Shown piece after piece: positions 42,901-53,966 of a DNA stretch of 64,000 nucleotides; position 1 is the first letter of the stretch, and every line of letters begins with the position of its first letter. Below the pieces are notes generated by a model. It saw only the letters and a list, made by a program, of their open reading frames with translations. It was not told where the DNA came from and searched no databases. This DNA is from Larimichthys crocea. Taxonomy: Eukaryota > Chordata > Actinopteri > Sciaenidae. The translations under genes were made by a program, and so were the position numbers. The stretch covers positions 6,952,316 through 7,016,315 of the forward strand of contig NC_040032.1 of NCBI RefSeq assembly GCF_000972845.2, written 5' to 3'.

Positions 42901-43314
42901 AAGAAAAGAAATTTCAAACAGTCAGCCTATTTACTGTAAACACTTGATGAGGAAATGAACCTCCTCGTTTTTCTCACTTCACTTTTACACACTGTTGTGT
43001 TGTGAGGCGGCCTGGCTCGTGTTGTGTGTGTCTACTCTGTGCCTCTCAACTGGCATCATGAGGTGACATCTCACCTCTTGTGGCAGAGTAATGACCGCTC
43101 CATGCTGTGTGAGGGAGGAGATCCTCTGGGTGAAGTACTCGCTGCAAGAAGCCAGCACTGAGCGGTGGGCTCTGAAACTCTGACCTTCCACCACCACCGT
43201 GATATCACACAACGTGTCCCGGCGGCGCTGCTCATCCAGCCAGTGCAGCACATGGGAGGAATGTACTGTAGACTCAAATGTAAACACAGACGACCGAGGG
43301 GCAGACATGGCCAT
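39298..43314 (-). CDS. bach1: BACH1 BTB-bZIP transcription repressor (complete CDS, four exons)
   Basis: BACH1 pairs with small Maf proteins on MARE/ARE sites and represses haem-oxygenase and antioxidant genes until haem or oxidants release it. Exons 43075-43314, 40818-42278, 39742-39948 and 39298-39633 (all phase 0) total 747 codons plus stop, close to the human length. Residues 1 to about 115 form the BTB domain ([33 protein letters not shown]). The long middle is acidic and serine-rich and carries Cys-Pro haem motifs: CPKYR near residue 223, plus HCPQ and GCPFL. The bZIP basic region is [20 protein letters not shown], and a further CP (DCPLSSFF) follows the zipper. ATG 43314 is used; ATG 43308 is an alternative. 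A 5'-UTR intron ends at 43324. BACH2 is less likely given the CPKYR and DCPLS motifs and the bach1-map3k7cl linkage. Confidence 0.95.
40818..42278 (-). CDS. bach1: bach1 coding exon 2 (end of BTB, regulatory middle)
   Basis: 1,461 nt (487 codons), acceptor ACACAG and donor GTGAGT. It starts [18 protein letters not shown] and ends [33 protein letters not shown] and TEGDSES are conserved with mammalian BACH1. It contains an 11-bp tandem repeat at 41501-41537. Confidence 0.93.
41501..41537. repeat. bach1: 11-bp tandem repeat within bach1 coding sequence
   Basis: Minus-strand unit GACATCAGCCA occurs three times (the third with C for T) plus four bases. Because 11 is not a multiple of 3, each copy is read in a different frame. 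Confidence 0.9.
43075..43314 (-). CDS. bach1: bach1 coding exon 1 (BTB, first half)
   Basis: 80 codons from [15 protein letters not shown] to ITLPQE, with the donor GTGAGA. The acceptor upstream (ATATAG at 43324-43329) is preceded by a (GT)n tract in the RNA (43334-43355), so the start codon lies in the second transcribed exon or later. Confidence 0.93.
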
Positions 43315-43432
43315 CAGGGACACCTATATGTCCAAACACACACACACACACACACTTATAGTTTTCCCCTTTAAAAGATATTTAAAAAGTCATACATTAA
43401 AATGACAAAATAACAACAAAAACATGCCTACC

Positions 43433-43600
43433 TCACAGACCTGACTATCCAAGTTTCTTAGAGTGTGAAACAAAGTTCCAGCAGTAGAGCCCACATGGTT
43501 ATTTCTAAATGGAATGCTGTCCAACCGGGCTACGTCTCCCAGAAAGCCTTATCTCAACTCAGCTCCAAACTAAAAACTGTGCTTGACTCAGTCATATGGC
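43433..43600 (-). other. bach1: candidate bach1 5'-UTR exon
   Basis: A donor GAG|GTAGGC on the minus strand puts an exon end at 43433, 108 bp upstream of the acceptor at 43324. The 5' limit is unknown. Confidence 0.35.
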
Positions 43601-43721
43601 CTGTGTTTGAGTATGTGAGAGGGAGGGAGAGATAGAGGGAGAGAGAGTGTGTATGTGTGTGTGTGTGTGTATGTGTGTGTGTCGCAACAACTCTGGGCGT
43701 AACAGAGCAAGCGCTGACTCA
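43584..43721 (-). promoter_or_regulatory. bach1: two TRE/MARE-like sites upstream of bach1
   Basis: TGACTCAGTCA (43584-43594) and GCTGACTCA (43713-43721) both contain the TGACTCA core bound by AP-1, NRF2-Maf and BACH-Maf dimers. They lie at or just upstream of the candidate first exon. Function is inferred from the motif only. Confidence 0.4.
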
Positions 43722-45285
43722 TGCACTCCTGCTGATATAGGATGAGCAAGCAGTTTTCCCGTCCACACCAATCCCACCCTTGGATTTGTCTGGTAAAGTA
43801 ACAGGCGTCCCTTTTTTTTCCCCCCCACAGCAAATCCTTTTATAGATTTACCCTGAACACAATTTCAGAGATTAAGGTGGAGGTTGGGAATATAAATTCA
43901 GTGTTTAAGCAGCATATTGTCTACAGTCTGCGTCTGTTTGATTTAGAGTTGTCTGGACTTACTCAACTAATTGTAGGCCCAGTGCTTCTTGTGTAAAAAC
44001 AACAAATAAAACTGACTGGTTGCAAGGAGGCAGAGGCTATTATGTTTATCTAAAGGTGAATATTTCCTCATATCTAATGATGTCGTTATGTTTTTTTTCT
44101 AGATAGCAGGATACCTCTGCTTCTTTGTTCTTTGTGTATGTCTGTGTCAGAGAGGGGGGGGCGGGCAGGCATGCTTTCCTGGAAGAGATGTAATAAGTTA
44201 TGTATGTAAATGTATGTGAATACTCATCAAACCTCTGTGACAGGATGAGGTATATTTAAAAACAATGTAGTGATGCAATACAAGTTTTATGTAAAGAAAA
44301 ACCTGTAGTAGTAGGCAGTTAAGTATCACTACAAAATTGTGTTGCCAGTGTCACATGATAGAAAGGAGGAAGAATGCCAGAGTCAAAGCAGCCAATCAGG
44401 TGACTATTTCATAATTCCAGAATGAGCTAATCTCCCTCATGAAAAAAAAAAAGTTCCTTTTTCCATGTAAGTGCTGCGAATACAGACATAAAGCACACAC
44501 ACAACAATGCAAAACAGCACAGGCTTGGAGAAATGAAACTCAGGAACTGATGCCGGTGTTAAAATAAAATGCATTTTATTCATACGCGAGGACGATAGGC
44601 AACAGTTCTTGTTGTGTACTTCCTCTTCTACAGGTGGGTGAGACACACAGGCTACATCAAAAAATGTACAACTCTTACAGTGTTGCGTCGCAGCAGATTC
44701 TTCTTGCAGATAATCACCCTTGTTCTTTCGCTGTTCCTCACAAGTGGCTCTAACTCCCCCGATCTCTGACACCGTCTTAAACACTCATCTCTTTTCCTTT
44801 TTTTTTCTTGTTTTAATAATAAGAGGAACTTGACGGGCTTGTGTTGGGTGTGGGAGTGAAGGAGGAGGGGAGGCAGAGGGAGAGGGAGAGGGATAGGAAG
44901 GGGGTAGGCTTCTGAAAATACAACATTTGGACCACATCATACCACCTTTGGCTCCCTCCACAGACCTCAGGTTAAAAGATCTGAGTCTCCACAGGACCTG
45001 AGACAGATCTGGTCATATTCACAGCAGCTGACATCATATAAACACATAGTGAGGTATTGCAATAGCGACTGAGAGGGTGCTACAAGATCGCATAATAACA
45101 AAACAGCACCCAGAAAAGTGGCCTTGTGTCATCACAAGGTGGAATCACTATAACAACTTCACACTGATGATGACAGTACGTCTGTGGTTCAAACACATGA
45201 CTCAGACATGAATAAACACAGCACCTTTCTGTGTAATTAGCTGATTCACTGACTATTGTTGTGTAGAGTGAGCACTAGCTGAGCC
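43602..45285. other. bach1-map3k7cl intergenic region
   Basis: Contains GA- and GT-rich simple sequence (about 43617-43682), a G-run near 44153 and GGGAGA-rich repeats near 44870-44905. I see no supported gene. Confidence 0.65.
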
Positions 45286-45291
45286 TTTATT
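45286..45291 (-). terminator. map3k7cl: candidate map3k7cl polyadenylation signal
   Basis: AATAAA on the minus strand, about 70 bp past the stop codon. Confidence 0.5.
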
Positions 45292-45360
45292 TCTGGTTGG
45301 TTTCCTGGCCCGGGCGTCAGCTGGATGCTCGGACGTCTCAGGTTCTGCGGCGGTAAGAGG

Positions 45361-47357
45361 TCACGAGGAGTCCTGCCTTGTTCGATTGGTCAAGCAGAGG
45401 CTCTCCAGCTGCTGAGCGCGCTCGTTGTGGACAGTAACCAAGGTGCGGTTCTCCTCCGTTAGGCGCCGAAACTCCTCCTCTAGACGGGCTATCTCCATGG
45501 CAACCTTCTCATCCTCAACCAGCTCTGCCAGCAACTTACGCCTGAGTAGAGGAGTGAGATAAAGAAAATGTTCATATTTATGTTACAAAGCAGACATCAG
45601 AATGCATAAAGCAGTATTTCCTGCTTCGTTTCCCTTCGTTTGACTCGTTTTGAGTTGTTGTGAAAAGATGAAGATTATAACGTTTGGGTTGATACAGGGA
45701 AATACTCATAACAGCTTCTTAGTTCAGGTAAGGGCAGACGATCACATGCAATCATACCAATGAGTAATTTAGATTACCAAGGAAGGTTGTTTTTAGAATG
45801 TGGGAGGAAACCAGAGAAACCATCCATCTTTCCATTTTGCCTAACCGCTTCTTCTCACTAGGGTTGTGAGAGGAAACTGTATTGTGGCGGTCATCTGTCT
45901 TGTGATTGCACTGCCCCAGAGAAACCAAAATATCTCAAAAATGTATCCTGTTGGGCAACAAAGTTGTGGATTAAGTGAATAAGACATATTAGCTAATGAA
46001 AAACAGCTAGAGTGTAGAGCAAGAGCAAAATTTCAGCAAAAGTCAAAGGTCTTTCAGGTACATAGGCTAGACAGATTTCATGGTCTCTCTGAAGAGGAAG
46101 GACTTGTTGAAGTGATTTTAGGTGAGACTGAAGTCCATTATATGTTCTATTATTGATTATATAATCATCTTTAGATGATGATTTTTAAAACCTCCTTCTC
46201 TTCAGGAGACTATAAGAAACTTGAGTTTGAGACACTGCTCGAGGTCTTTGTTTGCAATGAAAGATAATGTTTCTCCACCCAGTCCATGTGGGCTGAGCAC
46301 TTGTATGCGCATGACACAATGAATAATAAACAAACTAACAACTTTTTTTTTTTTGCCCCGTCCCGACTATCCAACTGAATGATTCTCAGCTCTGGTTTAG
46401 GCAGCATGACCTGACTTTGCCTGGCAAACAGTGATTTCACACTCTGGGAAGAGATCAGCCTTTGGACTTTGAAAGGTAGTGTAAGCACATGCGCATGCAC
46501 ACGTTATGTGTACAATGTGCGTGTCAGTGACCTCAGAGAGTGTCTGATGGTTAGTGTTGTATTACAGCCGGGAAGTGCCAAGTCACTCAATAGCAGCATC
46601 AACAAAGAAGAAAAGGAGCTTTAATGACACGACCATGAAGGAAGATGATACTGTTTTTTTTTATTTACAGGAAGTTCATATGTTAAAGGAACAGTGTGTT
46701 GGATTTAGAGGCATCAAGGTAGTTTCTGATTGCAACTGCCTTGTCTCACCTCTCTTTCTTGGTGTAAAGGAGAAACTAGGTTGGTCATGAAATCCACAGA
46801 GCCAGTGTTTAATTTACTGTAGCAATATGGCGGATTTCGTGGAAGAGGATCTACTGCTTGTGTAGATGTAGAAGGCTCAATGTAAGATACAAAAAACTAA
46901 ACTTTATTTATATGGCACTTTACACACAACGTAGCTGATTCAAGGTGCTTTGCAGGACACACCAAGGGGAAAATAAAAACAAAGGAAGAAGACAGAAATA
47001 AGATAAAATGTGATAATAAATAATAATTGTATCCGATTTCTGCAATATTATGGTTACATTACTATAATATAAATAGAGCCCTCTAAATATTACACACTGG
47101 ATTATTAAGTGATGTCTTTGACCAGTTAAATTTGAGCTAAATTTACACACACATACATTGATTTGTTTTGTGGTTTCCTATAGTGTAGCACTAAATGACA
47201 AAGATGTGTTTTTAATTTTACAATTGTACATGATTTCACTGTTTTTGGGTTACATGACTGTAATTGAAGTGCAGCTTTGTAAGTCCTAAATTCAAAACAC
47301 GGTATCATTTCTAAAAGAGAAACTGCTTCTGCTTTGTTAGGAGCAAGATGAAACATG

Positions 47358-47395
<38 letters not shown>

Positions 47396-48416
47396 TATAG
47401 GCACGTTTGTGTGACAGAAAAAAAGGGGAAGAGATCTTTTCCATCCAGAAACCAGAGACAAGACCAAATCTGCTATAGGCCTACACACTTTTTCAGTGAA
47501 AAAGCTACACACTGTCACGTTTGTACACGTCGTCTTTTCTATGTACTTTTGTGAAGATCTAAAAAAAAAAGATATCCACAGATGTGAAATCTCAAATAGC
47601 ACTCATAAAGTGTAGCAAAATAAATTCAAAACTTGTATGGATATAAATGTTTAAAATAAAAGTTGCGTTAAAGGTTTTGAGTTCTTTCACAACGGGGCTC
47701 TTGCGTAATCACTTTGTATCATGATGTTACCAGTAATAGGCTTAACTGCATTAGGCCTAATAACAAGTCTGTCAAGTCTGAGTCAACATTCATGTACAAA
47801 CTGACAAGGGTTTTTCTCTGGAAGTTGTTCTATTGATGTTATATTTGTAGAATGGGATTCAGTTCACTGGTATTACAGTGCTGGGCGGTTTTGTACAAAA
47901 TTGGAAAGTTATATTTACAAGACAGATGACTGCAACGATGCAATATGTGCATGTCTGATACTGACCAAACACAGACTAAGTGAATGAATTTTGGAAAATC
48001 CCTGTGCAATGTGTTGTTCCTGTTGATATTCTTGCAACACCACCGTCTCCTGTCATTCTGTGTAATCTTCCCCATATGGGAAGTAACAAAACAGTCATTG
48101 TATTATGTATTTAAAAATCTTCCACCGAAACATATTCAATGTTCTAATCAACGAAAACTGGCATTGTCAGTGTTTTGTACTATTGCCGTCACTGCTGTCT
48201 AGTTATGTTTCAATTTACTAGTGTGTGTCTGACTGTGTGTGTGTACGTGACACAGGATATTGGCATGAGCAACAGCATGAACAGAGAGAACCAAGAGTTT
48301 TACCAGGCTGACTCATCATGTTCTTATCTAAACTCAAGGCTATGCCCGACCCATCAGAGCCTGCTGGTCTCTATTTAGGAACTGCAAAGTGGTGTAGGTT
48401 GTGTGTGTGTACAGAA

Positions 48417-48463
<47 letters not shown>

Positions 48464-51400
48464 GTGTGGTGTGTGGGTTAACAGCAAGGGCCTTGAAAAT
48501 CCCTCTGCTAAGACTACCCACAGCTGCTGGAGGGCACAGGGGACAATGTGCACTGTGAGTGTGTTCTGTACCCATGCTTATGTACAAGCCTATACAGCAA
48601 ATATATGCATACAAACATGCAGCAGTTGTCCCTCAAGTACACCTGTAAATCACCTGCACATAGTGTTAAATTAACCACAGCAATGGTGCTACTTTTCCCA
48701 AATGAGATCACATCCACACTCATCAAACATGCCTGATCTTGTTTCTATTTAAGCAATTATAATATTATTATAATATAATTATAATATTAGAGAGAACAGA
48801 GAGCAGCTAGTAAAATATCATCTTGAGTAAACTGCTCTCAGTATATCATGTGCTAAACACTGTATGGAAGCTATAACAATGCACCACCTGCTGGTCATTT
48901 TCATCCAAAATGCCTTGCAGTCTTAAAAGTACATTTGTTCTCCTCAGTGGTGGACAGTAACTAAGTACACTTAATTAAATATGTTATTACTGTTACTTAT
49001 GTTATATATTAAGTCCCACAGCAGTATCCACTTTCGGCAGCTGCAACATTAGTGATGAACATATTAATCAATAAAGGATTAGAATTTAATAAAATAATAT
49101 TTATGGCCTTTCTGCATAATGAATACTTTGGAATTTTGATTCTAATACTTGTGTATGTTTACTTGTAACAGAGTGTTCTTACACTGTTGTGTTACTACTA
49201 TTCCCAAACTAAAAGATCTGATTACTTCTCCTTAAGTCAACGTTAATTAATAGTGTGGCAGTAAGTGGATATGTGAACATGTCAAAGTGACTAACATGCC
49301 ATTTCTGGCTAAGAAGACTGCCAACAGGCCTACCAATCCAAACAGTGGCTAGAGATGTGACAAGACTAGATTTCTTTTCTTCTTCTTTGTCCAGTTACAC
49401 TGGTCCTTGGCTTGTGATTTGAACACTCTACCATTGCAACACAAGATCTCTCTGTTTTGCGGCGGGACTGACTTGCGGTCCTCAAGCACGGCGATCTCAT
49501 GTTTGACCTGGTGGAACTCTCTCGCCATCCTGCAGTGTTCCTTGTACACCTGAACGCTCTCTCTCAGAGACACACATGGGGGAACTGGCTAGAAGAGGAC
49601 AGAGACAGATATGTGACATCAGAGAGACGCAGGTTATTAAGAAAAACAATGAAAATCTTTTATACAAACACAGAATATATCTTCATATATATCTCCAAAA
49701 GTAATGGAAGAATGTCTGTGGATTTTGCTGCAGATGTCACTGCTGGTGAAACATGACATTGCTGTGCTTGAGGACAAGTGAGCATGTCTGACACCACATC
49801 AGAAGATTGCATGTTCATGTCAATGTCACAAGAGAAAAAAAGTCTTGAATAATAAATGAAAATGTATGTTTTGACTTTGTGTAAGCAAGAAAACAAAACA
49901 GATTTCCAAACCTGCCAGCCTCGAGCAGCCTGTAGTACAATATGTGGTGTGTATCATTCATTGGCCTCTTACTACTGTTCTCATTTTATACTCTAAACCA
50001 ACATGCACTTTATGTGACCCTGGCACTGGCACTCGTTGAAGGATAATTCAATGACAACACTAATAGAATAGTGAGCACACACAGTGAAAACACTGATTTA
50101 TGGGGGCTGATAAGCTAAACCCTGTAAATCAATGTACACATTCAGAGGAGAGAAAATCCCACCAGCAGACACGCATTCTAACATATAATTGGCCTCGAAT
50201 GTTCAGTCTATCCCATGATTAGGTTCATTTTTAATCTACTCTTCTTCAGTTAGTGATTTAGTCACTTCAGTTCGTGACTGTTTTTTGTGGTCTGGCTTTC
50301 AGATCTGAGTTAGTTTTACATCTATGAGAGCAACAGTACATATTAATAGAGCGAAAATATTTAAAATCAAAACAAATTTTAAAGAGGAAATTAATTGGAG
50401 ATTGATTGTGTTTTGAGAATCCACTGTCATAAGAAAAGAATAGCACGATGCCGAAACACAGAGCCAGACGTGTGATGTAAAAAGGCAGGATTTTGTAGTT
50501 CAGACCAGTCAGTGTACTATAATGAACTACTGGCAGCTACAGCACGAGTTAAAGGTGTGTGACGATGTGTGTGAGGATTTGCTCGAAAAACGACAGAGGT
50601 TAGTGCAGATGCTGCTATGGAGAGTATTTCTTCGCTGAAAGAAGAGTAAAGAACAACACTGACGGAAAATGTCTTCGCTCTTCCTCTGACTGGCTTGGGT
50701 TAAGAGTTTGACTGCTGGTTTGATGATCTGATCGATTGATATTAACGTGATAGACAGTGGCACTGTATTTTCATAAAGTGTCTTCCGTTCAGTTTCCAAA
50801 GACAACACGGTTCTAGTCTTCAGGTTACTCTTGTGCTGCTCTGCATACAATAAAGGGTGTGTTCAGTATGTTCTGTACTGTATACCTGTAATCGCTGTTC
50901 AAGATCCGGGAAAGTCTGAGGGAGGTCCTCCACATCTTTTACATCTGTTGAAACAGGACACATTATTCAGTTACAACTGATTATTGTAAAAATAATATTA
51001 ATAATAACAATGCTAACAACATGCTATTTTGAAGGATCTGCATTAGTACAGATTGCATATAGTTTACTGCTGACTATTCTCCAAAGCATACGATATGTTT
51101 TCTGCAGTGGTGGAACGAGTATTCACATATTTTGTTTATGGAAAATTAGCAGTAAACTGTAATTGTAAAAATACTCTGTTACAGCTGTCCAGCACTCCAA
51201 AGTTTGATTTAAACATAAAGAAGTATTAGCAAACTGTGCCAATAATTAGCCAATAATTAGCCAATAATACAAAATATAGAATAGTGTTCTATATTTTGTA
51301 TTATTGGCTAATTATTATTGATTAGCATGCATTGACATGTAAGGGATGTGTTAATGTTGTTGCTGGTTGAGGTGGGGCTAAGTCTTTTATGTACTGTGTA

Positions 51401-53378
51401 TGTAATGGAGTGAAAAGTACAATATTCCCCATTATAAAATAGTGAAGTATCTAGTAATAGAAGGGTAAAATACTCCAGTGAAGTACAAGTACCTCAGAAC
51501 TATACTTAAGTACAGTACTTGCACTTTCCGTCAGTGGTTTTCAGATTGATTTCTTTCCTTCCAGACCATCTTGACGTCCATTCATTTAAGAGGTAAATCA
51601 ACCTGCAGAAACTTCGTACTTGTGGGAAGAAGAATGGTGCTGTGTACCATTACATGCAGCATGAAAAATATTGGAGGCAGTGCAGTAAGTTCGTATTGGG
51701 AAGTGATTTGTGAGCTATATCCCTTAAAAAATGATGAAGACAAACAAGTTATCCTTTTAAGTGCTACTGCAGAAGTGATTTCTGCATAATGTCTTCTCAG
51801 TCAAAATCTGTTTTTTTATTAATATTTGCTGTGTGTCCTTGATGTACAGCCAAGTGACATGACCTACTGTACAGACAGTTGTTTTAATGCCTTTCCCTGC
51901 CTCATAAAATGGCTCCAAGTGAAACACTATAGGGGCCTCTTATATGACACCACAACATAGCAACACAGAGCTACATAAATGAGCCATGTCGTCCTCCTGT
52001 ACAGCAGTAATGAGCTGTCAGACTGAAAGACAGGCAGGGTAAGAAGACAAGGGGACAAAATATGAGCAGACAGACAAACACAGTGGGCAGAAAGAACAGA
52101 TGTATGGACAGAGAGGGATTCAGACAGGCAGCCAGACAGAAACAGACAGGTTGTCTGCACCAGCCTCTGCCTCGCCAGTAATGTCCCCCTGGAGTTGTGG
52201 AACACATGTGGAGAATCCTGGGATGATGCAACCTTCTAAAAGCAGGAGTATTAGTGGGCCTGCCTGAAGCCATGGGGCCAATTATGATGTGGAATAAATA
52301 CAGTTCTCATGCTTAGGATTGACACAGCATTGGGTTATAACTATGCCTGGCATGAAGTCATGAGGGGCCTAAAGGATGATCCTCAGACGGAGCACAGGTC
52401 TCAGTACCCCTGCTGAGAAACACGAGTTCAAAGATACGACAACATGATCATCTTGAGAATATTTAGGAGGTTAGGGTCAGATTGTGAGAGTGTGTATTTC
52501 CTGAGCTATAACAAAAAATGAAATAAGGCGATCATACCTATAACTAGGCATTGGAAAGCAAGGTAAGACTCAGCAAACAGCAACGTAAATGATTTCAAAT
52601 GACAAAGTCTGAGTCCGAGTCATGGGAGTTCAATGACGCTCTGCTCGGAGTGGGATTTGAGAGTGTCGTTCCTACTACAGCCCTTCATCTAATTTCCTAA
52701 GAGAAAGACAAGGGGGATCAGAGCAGGGTGGAGTAGGACTGGAAGTGTTAACTGCTTATAAATATAGGCCAGTGTTCTAAAAGCTGAACAGTGAATCAGG
52801 CAGCAGGACACTGTTAGTATTAGAGGGGAAATCTGACACTGCCATTGCATAGCTGCAGCTGCTGTCCCAGTGCCTGGCCCCACTGCGGTAAAACATCCTG
52901 ACAGACTACCTTGTACCATAGGTAGGGTAGACCTTTGAGTATGCATGTGCGGGACAGAGAAGAAAAAGAGATTAAAGAGCTAAATAACAATAGTCACATA
53001 AAAGGTTTTTGCGGTTGCTTGTGTTCATTTTGTAAGCGCACAGCTGCGCACATGCATGTCCGCTTGGCTTGTTAATGGTCCTACAGAAATAGAGGGAGCA
53101 CCTGTCTCAGCCACAGCGTAGAAGAATGAACACAGTTAAAATGACGGGGTGGGGTGGGGGGTTCAGGGTAGATTGTGCCTGGTCTGTTTTGGTGGGAAGA
53201 ATGCCGTGCATGTGTTACCACACATACTGGAAATGCAGTGAGAGCAGGGCTCCAAGCTTCGTCAGGTGTTAAACGAGCGATCGAGCAACTCAAAATAAGT
53301 TGTTACAATCATGAGATACTGGAACACAGGTGTGTGTGTGTGTGTGTGCGTATGTGGTAGTGTGGGTGGATAACTCTA

Positions 53379-53422
<44 letters not shown>

Positions 53423-53500
53423 ACCTGATGTGTCGTTGAGGCTGAAGGCGATTCTAACTTCAGATTTATCAGGAGACACTCTTCTGGTTGAGGTGATCAT
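45361..53500 (-). CDS. map3k7cl: MAP3K7 C-terminal-like (TAK1-like) coiled-coil protein, complete
   Basis: A small protein resembling only the C-terminal coiled coil of the kinase TAK1, which in TAK1 binds TAB2/TAB3; there is no kinase domain. Exons 53425-53500, 50886-50944, 49473-49588 and 45361-45541 sum to 432 nt (143 aa) with consistent phases. Landmarks are FPDLEQRLQPVPPC, SVQVYKEHCRMAREFHQVK, EIAVLEDRKRKLLAELVEDE, LTEENRTL and the RQDSS end, which parallel human MAP3K7CL and TAK1 in order. The helix from about residue 53 to 130 is charged and heptad-like. ATG 53500 opens a short leader, and upstream non-coding exons are likely. Same strand as bach1, directly upstream of it, as in human. 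The exact function of MAP3K7CL is poorly known, and a role in TAB binding is inference. Confidence 0.92.
45795..45866 (+). repeat. fragment of the 13795-type dispersed repeat
   Basis: TGTGGGAGGAAACCAGAG followed by CCATCCATCTTTCCATTTTG and CTAACCGCTTCTTCTCACTA match end and start pieces of that fish repeat, joined in reversed order. Confidence 0.5.
46900..47010 (-). repeat. teleost retroelement tail fragment
   Basis: AACTTTATTTATATGGCACT and GATTCAAGGTGCTTTGCAGG match a common fish interspersed tail, here inverted. Confidence 0.55.
47361..47394. repeat. (GT)n microsatellite
   Basis: Seventeen GT units in map3k7cl intron 3. Confidence 0.97.
48422..48462. repeat. (GT)n microsatellite
   Basis: About twenty GT units in map3k7cl intron 3. 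Confidence 0.97.
48949..49236 (+). mobile_element. hAT-like non-autonomous element (degraded)
   Basis: Begins CAGTGGTGGACAGTAACTAA and ends with AAAAGATCTGATTACTTCTC, the known order of an abundant fish element with CAGTGGTGG ends. The right terminus is lost. Confidence 0.6.
51103..51537 (-). mobile_element. hAT-like non-autonomous element
   Basis: The left end CAGTGGTGGAACGAGTATTC and right end AAGTACAGTACTTGCACTTT with TCAGTGG, plus GTACAAGTACCTCAGAACTA inside, identify the same family as 48949-49236. It contains the hairpin at 51252-51316 and lies in the first map3k7cl intron. Confidence 0.6.
51252..51316. repeat. perfect 30-bp inverted repeat (hairpin)
   Basis: Arms 51252-51281 and 51287-51316 are exact reverse complements, with a 5-nt loop TAGTG. 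The outer arm overlaps a tandem of CCAATAATTAG (about 2.7 copies, 51239-51269). Confidence 0.97.
53384..53421. repeat. (GT)n tract abutting the map3k7cl exon 1 donor
   Basis: On the transcribed minus strand the exon ends TCAG|GTAAAC and continues as (AC)n, so the repeat starts within the donor hexamer. Confidence 0.95.
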
Positions 53501-53921
53501 TTATCCCTTCGCAAGGCCACAGGCACAAAACAAGAGCTATTAGCACGATCAAAAAGACGTCATGAAAGATGATTGATGATGTAATCATCAAACGATTAGT
53601 CGATCGACTGAAAATTGACAGCAAAGAGATTCATGATTTGAAAAAATGAGCTGATTTTCTGGATGTTGTTTGGACAGAACAATTTGAAGATGCCACTTTT
53701 AGTTCTGGGAAATTGTTGGGACACTATTTTATACACCAAACAATGGATTGATTGATTAAATAATAATTAGCAGAATGGTTTGTTTGTGGTGCCAAATCTG
53801 ACATGGGAGGAAAAAAGTCCAGAGAGAAAAGCTCAGCACTGAACTCAGCAGGTGTAGTGTCCAGTTGGAATGAAAGCCTGCAGACCCTTTGATAAAGCAT
53901 GTGATTAAACCAGTCTTATGA

Positions 53922-53922
<1 letters not shown>

Positions 53923-53963
<41 letters not shown>
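53923..53963. repeat. (CA)n microsatellite
   Basis: About twenty CA units. Confidence 0.97.

Positions 53964-53966
<3 letters not shown>

Larger units (their letters stand above)
45542..49472 (-). other. map3k7cl: map3k7cl intron 3
   Basis: A 3.9-kb intron with dispersed repeat pieces (45795-45866, 46900-47010), two long GT microsatellites (47361-47394, 48422-48462) and a hAT-like element (48949-49236). No other gene is seen. Confidence 0.8.

Noticed and set aside
43588..43833. 81-aa minus-strand frame upstream of bach1
   Set aside because: Low-complexity Ser/Leu and His-Thr translation of GA/GT simple sequence.
47126..47602. 158-aa minus-strand frame
   Set aside because: It runs through a CA microsatellite (His-Thr repeats) and has no family similarity.
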